Part shown: positions 5,710-11,355 of the stretch, piece after piece
Layout of the letters: each line of letters opens with the position of its first letter
Numbering within the stretch: the stretch's first letter is position 1
DNA from: an uncultured Clostridia bacterium
GTDB lineage: Bacteria; Bacillota; Clostridia; Christensenellales; CASEPJ01
Reading direction: 5' to 3'
Assembly: GCA_949289715.1 (NCBI GenBank)
Contig: CASEPJ010000054.1
Span: 1 to 11,355 of the forward strand
Length of the DNA: 11,355 nucleotides
The notes under the pieces: model-generated
Seen by the model: only the letters and a program-made list of their open reading frames with translations
Told to the model about the DNA's origin: nothing
The model's database searches: none
Program-made: the position numbers and the translations under genes

Positions 5710-6370
5710 ATTTTCAAATAACCGTAAAATAAAATTAAAATATAAAATATTTATTTTTATTTTGATTTTCATCCTTTTATTTACCCTTTGTGCAGTATAT
5801 TTTGACAATCAAATTACTCCCGTAATTTTATCTTTATCCGAAGCGGAAGTAAAACAAATTGCAAAGTCGTGCATATCTTCTGCAATAGTAAATATTTTTC
5901 CCAAATACAGCTATGAAGACCTTGTAAGCGTTAAATCGGACTTGGAAGGAAATGTAACGCTCATACAGGCGAACACTTCCGTAATAAACCTAATGGCACG
6001 AGAAGTTGCTCAATTAGCTAAAAACAATTTAAACGAAATATCCGACAGTGTAATAAATGTTCCAATAGGCGCATTTACTGGTTCAACGGTAATTGCTTCC
6101 TTAGGACCGGAAATTTCATTAAAAATTAAACCTGTCGGTAACGTTCAATGTCAATTCTATTCAGAGTTTCATCAGGCGGGAATAAACCAAACACGACACA
6201 GAATATATGTGGAAATTCAAACCGAAGTGGTACTTGTTATACCCGTAAAAGCAAAAAATATTTCGACGAATACGCAATTACTCATAAGTGAAAATATAAT
6301 AGTAGGTAAAGTACCCGATACATACCTCAATACTCAAGATTACTCCGAAGCCATAGATTTTATACCGTAA
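5705..6370 (+). CDS. yunB: Sporulation protein YunB
   Basis: A 221-residue protein with a short basic N-terminus, one membrane anchor (about residues 13-32) and an extracytoplasmic domain. Family landmarks are AEVKQIAKSCISSAI near residue 50, IGAFTGS near 121, a GPEI-type segment, the strongly conserved AGINQTRHRIYVEIQTEV near 155-172, and IIVGKVPDTYLN near the end. In Bacillus subtilis yunB belongs to the mother-cell sigma-E regulon and is needed for normal sporulation; its molecular role is not established. GAGGG lies 6 bases before the ATG. The start sits in the right arm of a perfect inverted repeat. It follows the spoVA genes, but its control is probably separate, since spoVA is a forespore unit in Bacillus. 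No clear terminator follows. Confidence 0.9.
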   Translation: MPFSNNRKIKLKYKIFIFILIFILLFTLCAVYFDNQITPVILSLSEAEVKQIAKSCISSAIVNIFPKYSYEDLVSVKSDLEGNVTLIQANTSVINLMAREVAQLAKNNLNEISDSVINVPIGAFTGSTVIASLGPEISLKIKPVGNVQCQFYSEFHQAGINQTRHRIYVEIQTEVVLVIPVKAKNISTNTQLLISENIIVGKVPDTYLNTQDYSEAIDFIP

Positions 6371-6408
6371 ATAGTGTTTTAAATGAATTAAAAATATATA
6401 AATTTTAT

Positions 6409-6437
6409 TTGACAAAAGTTAAAAAAAAATATAAAAT
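6409..6437 (+). promoter_or_regulatory. Sigma-A promoter of pheST
   Basis: TTGACA (6409-6414) and TAAAAT (6432-6437) are separated by 17 bases. Transcription would begin near 6444, just ahead of the T-box leader, as expected for an aminoacyl-tRNA synthetase operon. Confidence 0.85.
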
Positions 6438-6443
6438 AATAAA

Positions 6444-6669
6444 AAACAAAAGCAATAATACGACAAAGTAGGATTCAAATACGCAGTAAAGAGAACGAAT
6501 TCACCGGCTGAAAGATTCGTCACACGCTTGAATTATCGAATTTCATCGGATTTGGCTCAAAATTTGAATTAGAGTAGGATTTTGCGTTGGTAACGTTATA
6601 ACCATAAGAGTAAAAAATTAGGTGGTACCACGGAATAACATCCGTCCTGATGGCAGGGCGGATTTTTTA
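6444..6669 (+). promoter_or_regulatory. T-box leader of pheST (UUC specifier, tRNA-Phe sensing)
   Basis: The 5' leader reads the charging state of tRNA-Phe: uncharged tRNA stabilises the antiterminator and pheST is transcribed. Stem I shows AGTA (6467-6470), a helix ATTCAA/TTGAAT (6473-6478 with 6528-6533), AGAGA (6490-6494), and a distal helix ACGAAT/ATTCGT (6495-6500 with 6515-6520) whose loop carries GCTG (the GNUG motif, 6507-6510). On the 3' side, GAA (6538-6540), which pairs with AGTA in the specifier-loop motif, is followed by the UUC phenylalanine specifier (6542-6544) and an A. The T-box (AGGTGGTACCACGG, from 6620) carries the bulge UGGU (6623-6626), complementary to the ACCA end of a tRNA with discriminator A. 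The antiterminator pairs AGG with CCT (6646-6648) and ACGGA (6630-6634) with TCCGT (6641-6645). The start is inferred from the promoter. Confidence 0.95.
6640..6669 (+). terminator. T-box terminator hairpin
   Basis: ATCCGTCCTG (6640-6649) pairs with CAGGGCGGAT (6654-6663) through nine Watson-Crick pairs and one G-U, with a 4-base ATGG loop, followed by a run of T (6663-6668). The left arm shares its TCCGT-CCT bases with the antiterminator, so the two structures exclude each other. Confidence 0.93.
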
Positions 6670-6705
6670 TTTATACAAATCAAAATTGGAGGTTAAACAG
6701 GCTAA

Positions 6706-7716
6706 ATGGATAATATCTCAAACGTGCAGAAAAGTTTTGATAGCGAAAAATCCAAAATAAAAAATCTTAATTTCTTAAATGAAATTAAAGTTAAATATTT
6801 GGGTAAGAGCGGAGAAGTATCTCTTTTGATGAAAAATATGAAAAATATTTCTCCCCAAGATAGACCTGCTTTCGGTAAAAAAGTCAACGAAATTAGAGAT
6901 TATATAGAATCTAATCTTGCTAAAATCGAAACAGAATTGGCAGAAAAAGAGAAAAAGGCAAAATTAAAAAAGGAAAAAATAGACGTTACAATACCTGTCA
7001 AAATTAATAAGGGTTCTTTGCACCCTATAACTACGGTTAAAAACGAAATTACGGAGATTTTTACGGGATTAGGGTTTGAAGTACTTGAAGGCCCTGAAGT
7101 CGAAACCGATTATTATAATTTTCAAATGCTAAATATTCCCAAAGACCATCCTGCGAGAGATATGCAAGATACTTTTTATTTTTCGGATAATTTACTTTTA
7201 AGAACTCATACATCACCTATGCAGGCAAGAACAATGGAAGTTAAGAAACCTCCAATAAGAATGGTTTGCCCGGGTAAAGTTTACAGAGCCGATGACGATG
7301 CCACACATTCGCCAATCTTTAATCAAATAGAAGGGCTTGTCATCGATAAAAAAATTACTCTTTGCGATTTAAAAGGAATATTAGACGAATTTGTTAAAAT
7401 ATTCTTTAATAAAAATACTAAAACAAGATTCAGACCTTCTTATTTTCCATTTACCGAACCCAGCGTAGAAGTGGATGCTTCCTGCTCCGAATGCGGAGGA
7501 AAAGGATGCAAAGTTTGTAAGGGTACCGGTTGGATAGAAATATTGGGTGCAGGAATGGTGAATCCAAAAGTATTGGACAATGCAGGAATAGACTCTAAAA
7601 AATATTCCGGATTTGCTTTCGGATTAGGTATTGACAGAATGGCAATGATAAAATATAAAATTAACGATTTAAGACTGATGTATGAAAACGACATCAGGTT
7701 TTTAAAACAATTTTAA
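6706..7716 (+). CDS. pheS: Phenylalanyl-tRNA synthetase alpha subunit
   Basis: Catalytic subunit of the alpha2-beta2 enzyme that charges tRNA-Phe with phenylalanine. The 336-residue protein has family length. An N-terminal coiled-coil arm that contacts tRNA (about 1-95) precedes the class II catalytic core. Landmarks are GFEVLEGPEVETDYYNF, HPARDMQDTFY, LLRTHTSPMQ (motif 1-2 region), VYRADDDATHSPIFNQIEGL, the RPSYFPFTEPSVEV strand, a cysteine cluster CSECGGKGCKVCKGTGW typical of many bacterial PheS, and motif 3 in GFAFGLGIDRMAM near residues 305-318. An in-frame TAA directly precedes the ATG, so no earlier start is possible. GGAGG lies 13 bases upstream, a longer gap than usual. pheT follows after 14 bases. 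Confidence 0.98.
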   Translation: MDNISNVQKSFDSEKSKIKNLNFLNEIKVKYLGKSGEVSLLMKNMKNISPQDRPAFGKKVNEIRDYIESNLAKIETELAEKEKKAKLKKEKIDVTIPVKINKGSLHPITTVKNEITEIFTGLGFEVLEGPEVETDYYNFQMLNIPKDHPARDMQDTFYFSDNLLLRTHTSPMQARTMEVKKPPIRMVCPGKVYRADDDATHSPIFNQIEGLVIDKKITLCDLKGILDEFVKIFFNKNTKTRFRPSYFPFTEPSVEVDASCSECGGKGCKVCKGTGWIEILGAGMVNPKVLDNAGIDSKKYSGFAFGLGIDRMAMIKYKINDLRLMYENDIRFLKQF

Positions 7717-7730
7717 AAGGAGAAAATATT

Positions 7731-10112
7731 ATGAAATTACCTTTAAGTTGGCTGAAAGAATATGTTGAAATCACGATTTCTCCCGAAGAATTGGCAGAAA
7801 AACTTGTTAATTGCGGATTTGAAGTTGAAGAAATTATAAATCAAAGTGAATCCATAATTAATGTAGTTACGGGAAAAATTATTAAAACGGATAAACATCC
7901 CAATGCCGACAAACTAACCATATGTCAGGTCGATGTAGGAAAAGAAATTTTGCAAATTATTACAGGTGCCGATAATATTAAAACGGGCGATATAGTTCCT
8001 GTAGCATTAAATAATTCAAAACTTCCCGACGGAAAAATTATCAAAAACGGTGTTTTAAGAGGAATAGACTCTTTCGGAATGTTATGTTCCGGAAGCGAAT
8101 TAGGACTTACGGAAGACGATTACGCAGGAGCCGAAGCACACGGAATATTAATACTCGATAATAACTTGCCGTCAGGAACGGACATTAATAAAGTTCTCAA
8201 TACCGACGATATTATATTCGATATATCGGTAACTGCAAACAGACCCGATTGTCAAAGTATTTTGGGTTTGGCAAGAGAAGTTGCTGCCGTTTTAAAAAAG
8301 CCTTTAAAACTTCCCGATTTCGAATTTAAAACCACTGTCGATAATCAAAATTTATCGGTTAAAATTAAGGCTACCGATAAATGTCTGCGTTATAACGCCC
8401 GATTGGTAGAAGATATAAAAATTGAAAAATCTCCTGAATGGATGAGAAAACGTTTAAAAGCTGTGGGTATACGCCCCATCAATAATATTGTAGATATAAC
8501 CAATTACGTTTTAACCGAAATAGGACAACCTATGCACGCATTTGATGCGGATATGGTAGAAAATCATTCTATTGTAGTAAGAAACGCTTGCGACAACGAA
8601 AAAATTATCGCTTTAAACGACAAAGAATATACTTTAAACGAATCGATACTGACCATTTGCGACGATATAAAACCTTTGTGTATAGCGGGCGTTATGGGAG
8701 GAATCAATTCGGGTATTACCAACAAAACTACATCAATAATTTTTGAATCTGCACGATTTGCCCGTGATAACATAAGAAGAACATCTAAACTTCTCGGATT
8801 ACGTTCGGATTCTTCGGCAAGGTTTGAAAAAGGTGTAGATAATTTTACCGTAGAATTCGGGTTGAAAAGAGCGCTTTCTTTAATAGAGAAACTTAACTGC
8901 GGCAAAATCACTTCAGCAGCTTGCGATGTTTGCGTTAACGATATTCATTCAAAGACAATTAAAGTAAATCCCAAAAAAATTACCGTTCTATTGGGTATTA
9001 AAATAGCTATCGATGATATTTTGAGAATCTTAAACAGTCTTTCTATACCTTCAAAACTTATCAATAACGAAATAATAAGCGATATTCCTTTATTTAGAGA
9101 GGATATTGAAGGAGCTGCGGATTTAGCCGAGGAAGTTATACGTTTTTACGGATACGACCATATTAAACCTACTTTGTTAAAAAAAGGCAATCAGACAAGA
9201 GGCGGAAAAAGTTATATTCAAAACAAAGAAAATCTCTTAAAAATTTTTCTTGCCGATAACGGTTTTAACGAAACACTGACTTATTCGTTTATTAACGAAA
9301 ATTTATTCGATAAAATTTTATTGCCTGAAAAATCTTTATTAAGAAAAGTTTTAAAAATTAAAAATCCTTTAAGCGACGATGTAGCCGTTATGAGAACATT
9401 GCTTTTCCCCAGCTTGTTAAAAACCGCATCTTTAAACATTAGAAAAAGCAATAAAATATTAAATCTTTTTGAAATAGGCAAAGTTTATATTCCTTCCGAT
9501 AAAGAGGATTCACAGCCTAAAGAAATAACTCATTTAGCTTTATTGCAAACGGGCAGCAAAGCAGACTTTTTTACCTTAAAAACTATTACGGAAAAAATCG
9601 CTTTCTATTTTAATAAAGAATTCAAATATAAACCGGCAGGAGAAACTTATCTTCACCCGGGAAGAAGCGCTTATATTTATTGCGAAAATAAAGTTATCGG
9701 ATTTTTAGGAGAAGTTCACCCCGACGTTACAGAAAATTTCGATATTGACCAAAAAATTTATATTGCGGAAATTAATTTAGATTTAATTTATAAATCTAAA
9801 ATTAAAGAAAAAACATTTATTCCCATTCCTAAATATCAATCTGTAGACAGAGATATAGCTTTGGTAGTCAAAGATAATATTTCTGCAGGTGATTTACTCG
9901 ATTATATAAAAAATACTTTGGGAAATATCTGCGAAGAAATAGAAATTTTCGATATTTATAAAGGCAGTCAGGTACAAAAGGGTTATAAGAGCATTGCATT
10001 GTCAATAAAATTACGCTCTATGGATAAAACTATGACCGAAGAAGACATAACAAATATTATGCAATCGCTTTTAAATAAGCTAAAAAATAAATATTCTGCG
10101 GTTTTAAGATAA
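7731..10112 (+). CDS. pheT: Phenylalanyl-tRNA synthetase beta subunit
   Basis: Partner of PheS. It carries editing of mischarged Tyr-tRNA-Phe and tRNA anticodon recognition. The 793-residue protein is full length. Domains in order are an N-terminal helix-turn region (MKLPLSWLKEYV), an OB-fold tRNA-binding domain at about 40-150 (HPNADKLTICQVDVG, GMLCSGSELGL), the B3/B4 editing domain at about 210-380 (RPINNIVDITNYVLTEIGQPMHAFDAD, then LGLRSDSSARFEKGVD), the B5 domain at about 405-480 (DIPLFREDIEGAADLAEEVIRFYGYD), a catalytic-like core, and the FDX-ACB anticodon-binding domain from about 697 to the end (PKYQSVDRDIALVV). AAAAGGAG lies 8 bases before the ATG. It is co-transcribed with pheS under T-box control and ends before a strong terminator at 10236. 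Confidence 0.98.
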   Translation: MKLPLSWLKEYVEITISPEELAEKLVNCGFEVEEIINQSESIINVVTGKIIKTDKHPNADKLTICQVDVGKEILQIITGADNIKTGDIVPVALNNSKLPDGKIIKNGVLRGIDSFGMLCSGSELGLTEDDYAGAEAHGILILDNNLPSGTDINKVLNTDDIIFDISVTANRPDCQSILGLAREVAAVLKKPLKLPDFEFKTTVDNQNLSVKIKATDKCLRYNARLVEDIKIEKSPEWMRKRLKAVGIRPINNIVDITNYVLTEIGQPMHAFDADMVENHSIVVRNACDNEKIIALNDKEYTLNESILTICDDIKPLCIAGVMGGINSGITNKTTSIIFESARFARDNIRRTSKLLGLRSDSSARFEKGVDNFTVEFGLKRALSLIEKLNCGKITSAACDVCVNDIHSKTIKVNPKKITVLLGIKIAIDDILRILNSLSIPSKLINNEIISDIPLFREDIEGAADLAEEVIRFYGYDHIKPTLLKKGNQTRGGKSYIQNKENLLKIFLADNGFNETLTYSFINENLFDKILLPEKSLLRKVLKIKNPLSDDVAVMRTLLFPSLLKTASLNIRKSNKILNLFEIGKVYIPSDKEDSQPKEITHLALLQTGSKADFFTLKTITEKIAFYFNKEFKYKPAGETYLHPGRSAYIYCENKVIGFLGEVHPDVTENFDIDQKIYIAEINLDLIYKSKIKEKTFIPIPKYQSVDRDIALVVKDNISAGDLLDYIKNTLGNICEEIEIFDIYKGSQVQKGYKSIALSIKLRSMDKTMTEEDITNIMQSLLNKLKNKYSAVLR

Positions 10113-10160
10113 TTTTTATTTAAAAGCTATTTGATTTATTAATAATTTGATTGTCAATAA

Positions 10161-10184
10161 GTTAATATGTTAATTTGTTAGTTA
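10161..10184. repeat. Three imperfect 8-bp tandem repeats in the pheT-hrcA gap
   Basis: The stretch between pheT and its terminator (10113-10235) is almost pure A/T. It holds three adjacent 8-base units, GTTAATAT, GTTAATTT and GTTAGTTA, inside a loose inverted repeat (TCAATAA at 10154-10160, TTATTGA at 10185-10191). No ORF or RNA gene is seen there. It is probably low-complexity spacer. Confidence 0.4.
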
Positions 10185-10235
10185 TTATTGATCATTAATT
10201 TATTAAAATATTGTAATTTCAATTTAAAATTAAAT

Positions 10236-10275
10236 ATCCCGCCTATAATAAATTATTTATAAGCGGGATTTTTTA
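10236..10275 (+). terminator. Rho-independent terminator of the pheST operon
   Basis: ATCCCGC (10236-10242) pairs perfectly with GCGGGAT (10263-10269). Inside this stem, after one C-A mismatch, TATAA pairs with TTATA, and six T residues follow the hairpin (10269-10274). It lies about 125 bases after the pheT stop and about 40 bases before the hrcA promoter, separating the two units. Confidence 0.92.
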
Positions 10276-10311
10276 TTTAAAAAAATTTTTAAAAAATGAA
10301 TAAAAAAACAC

Positions 10312-10340
10312 TTGACAAGTAAACTATATAGTGATAAACT
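10312..10340 (+). promoter_or_regulatory. Sigma-A promoter of hrcA
   Basis: TTGACA (10312-10317) and TAAACT (10335-10340) are separated by 17 bases. The predicted start near 10347 falls inside the CIRCE element, the arrangement expected for repression by HrcA. Confidence 0.85.
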
Positions 10341-10341
10341 G

Positions 10342-10368
10342 TTAGCAGACAAATTGCTTGAGTGCTAA
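10342..10368. promoter_or_regulatory. CIRCE operator (HrcA binding site)
   Basis: The CIRCE consensus is TTAGCACTC-N9-GAGTGCTAA. Here the right arm (10360-10368) matches in full and the left arm TTAGCAGAC (10342-10350) matches at seven of nine positions, with the standard 9-base spacer. HrcA bound here would block the promoter directly upstream. HrcA is kept active by GroEL in well-studied Firmicutes, so heat or unfolded protein relieves repression. Confidence 0.93.
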
Positions 10369-10382
10369 CACAATTTAGAAAG

Positions 10383-10391
10383 GAGTGCTAA
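10383..10391 (+). promoter_or_regulatory. Extra CIRCE half-site overlapping the hrcA ribosome binding site
   Basis: A second exact copy of the CIRCE right arm GAGTGCTAA lies 23 bases downstream of the first (start to start) and shares GAG with the hrcA Shine-Dalgarno AAAGGAG (10379-10385). No matching left arm lies at the 9-base spacing. Whether it binds HrcA is unknown. Confidence 0.45.
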
Positions 10392-10392
10392 T

Positions 10393-11355
10393 ATGAATCT
10401 GTCTGACAGAAAACAACGGATTTTAAAAGCCGTAGTAGATGAATATACAGATACCGTACAACCCATATCAAGCAAAACTCTTCAGGAAAATCATATACCG
10501 GAATACAGTTCGGCGACCATCAGAGGAGAGTTATCGGCTTTGGAAGATATGGGTTATTTAATGCAGCCTCATACTTCTTCCGGCAGAATACCCACTCCTA
10601 AAGCCTATAAGGCCTATATAGAGCAATTTTTAGATAAGGAAACATTAAACGAATCGGAAAAAGAAAAAATAAAAGAAGCATTCAATAAAAACTTAACTTC
10701 TATAGAAGATATAGTCAAAAGAATTGCAAAAACTATAAGCGAAGTAACAAATTATGCTTCTATTGTTACAGTTGGCGAAATGAACGAGGTAATAATCGAA
10801 AATATAAAATTGGTTAATTTATCTCATAAAAACATTTTGATTATAATAATTACCGATGCCGGTGTTATAAAAGATAATATAATTCATATTCCGGAAGAAA
10901 TGGACGAAGAATCCTATCAAGTTGCTGAGTTTCTTTTAAATAAAACTTTTTCTGGCAAAAAAATTTGCGATTTAAATGTTCCTCAAGAAATTATAGAAAG
11001 CAATATTGCCGTATATAAATTTATTTTTAATATGGTAATAGAAATCTTAAACAATTATTCTAAGGGACAGTCCATAGAAAAAAGCGTTATAGAAGGAACT
11101 GCAAAATTATTGGAGCAGCCCGAATACAGTGAATCGAAAAACGTTAAAAACATAATAAGCAGAATTCAATGCGACGATATAGTCAAACAAATGTTTGAAG
11201 GAAAAAACGATATGGAATTTAACATCACTATCGGTAAAGAAGACTTGCATACAGATGAAGATTTTGCTTTGATTTCCGCTAAATATACAATTAACGGCAA
11301 AGATGTCGGAAGAGCCGGAGTTATAGGACCTGTCAGAATGGACTATAACAAAGTA
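10393..11355 (+). CDS. hrcA: Heat-inducible transcription repressor HrcA, 3' end outside window
   Basis: Repressor of class I heat-shock genes that binds CIRCE as a dimer. The frame is open from ATG 10393 to the window end (321 codons). Family length is about 340-350, so roughly the last 20-30 residues are missing. The N-terminal winged helix is clear: LSDRKQRILKAVVDEYTDTVQPISSKTL, then YSSATIRGELSALEDMGYLMQPHTSSGRIPTPKAY, ending near residue 75. A GAF-like sensing and dimerisation region follows, and the C-terminal GRAGVIGPVRMDYNKV motif (residues about 306-321) is typical. AAAGGAG lies 7 bases upstream. The gene has its own CIRCE-controlled promoter, so it should be autoregulated. In related bacteria grpE, dnaK and dnaJ usually follow; they would lie beyond the window. 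Confidence 0.97.
   Translation, partial: MNLSDRKQRILKAVVDEYTDTVQPISSKTLQENHIPEYSSATIRGELSALEDMGYLMQPHTSSGRIPTPKAYKAYIEQFLDKETLNESEKEKIKEAFNKNLTSIEDIVKRIAKTISEVTNYASIVTVGEMNEVIIENIKLVNLSHKNILIIIITDAGVIKDNIIHIPEEMDEESYQVAEFLLNKTFSGKKICDLNVPQEIIESNIAVYKFIFNMVIEILNNYSKGQSIEKSVIEGTAKLLEQPEYSESKNVKNIISRIQCDDIVKQMFEGKNDMEFNITIGKEDLHTDEDFALISAKYTINGKDVGRAGVIGPVRMDYNKV

Noticed and set aside
8564..8911. Minus-strand ORF of 115 codons inside pheT
   Set aside because: It lies wholly opposite the conserved B3/B4 region of pheT and has no features of its own.
1..11355. Mobile elements, CRISPR arrays or defence systems
   Set aside because: No transposase, integrase, repeat-spacer pattern, toxin-antitoxin pair or compositional break was seen; every sizeable gene fits an ordinary chromosomal family.

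Overview
The window looks like a stretch of core chromosome from a low-GC, spore-forming, anaerobic-type Firmicute (class Clostridia or a close relative; genus not determinable from this alone). Reasons: strongly AT-rich DNA with A/T-ending codons, textbook sigma-A promoters, Shine-Dalgarno sequences before most genes, a spoVAC-spoVAD-spoVAE cluster plus yunB (both limited to endospore formers), a tRNA-Phe-type T-box leader, and an hrcA gene with a CIRCE operator. No prophage, transposon, CRISPR or plasmid signal was seen.

Layout. (1) 1-91: the 5' two thirds of a tRNA-Trp on the minus strand with a near-perfect sigma-A promoter. (2) 112-2251, plus strand: a tight operon of proC (proline biosynthesis), rnhA (RNase HI, overlapping proC by ATGA) and a VTT/DedA-type membrane protein. 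(3) 2262-3598, minus strand and convergent with (2): an unusual PadR-type regulator with a DNA-binding head, a long polar linker and a four-helix membrane tail. It has its own strong promoter, and its likely terminator lies inside the 3' end of the opposing VTT gene. (4) 3687-5629, plus strand: a 33-codon ORF overlapping spoVAC, then spoVAC-spoVAD-spoVAE, the minimal clostridial form of the spore dipicolinic-acid channel operon. (5) 5678-6370: yunB, a predicted mother-cell sporulation gene, with a perfect 11-bp inverted repeat wrapped around its ribosome binding site and start codon. (6) 6409-10112: pheS-pheT, the two subunits of phenylalanyl-tRNA synthetase, behind a sigma-A promoter and a T-box with a UUC specifier. 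(7) 10236-11355: the pheT terminator, then a sigma-A promoter, CIRCE and hrcA, which runs off the window about 20 residues before its expected end; the rest of a heat-shock operon probably follows.

How the parts work together. The spoVA genes encode the inner-membrane machinery that moves Ca-dipicolinate into the forming spore and out at germination, and yunB is also a sporulation gene. The pheST leader switches synthetase expression on when tRNA-Phe is uncharged. HrcA should repress its own promoter through CIRCE. The proC-rnhA-VTT genes share a transcript but no obvious function.

I see no clearly new multi-gene system. The parts most worth following up are the membrane-anchored PadR protein, the 33-codon ORF coupled to spoVAC, the palindrome at the yunB start, and the third CIRCE half-site embedded in the hrcA ribosome binding site.
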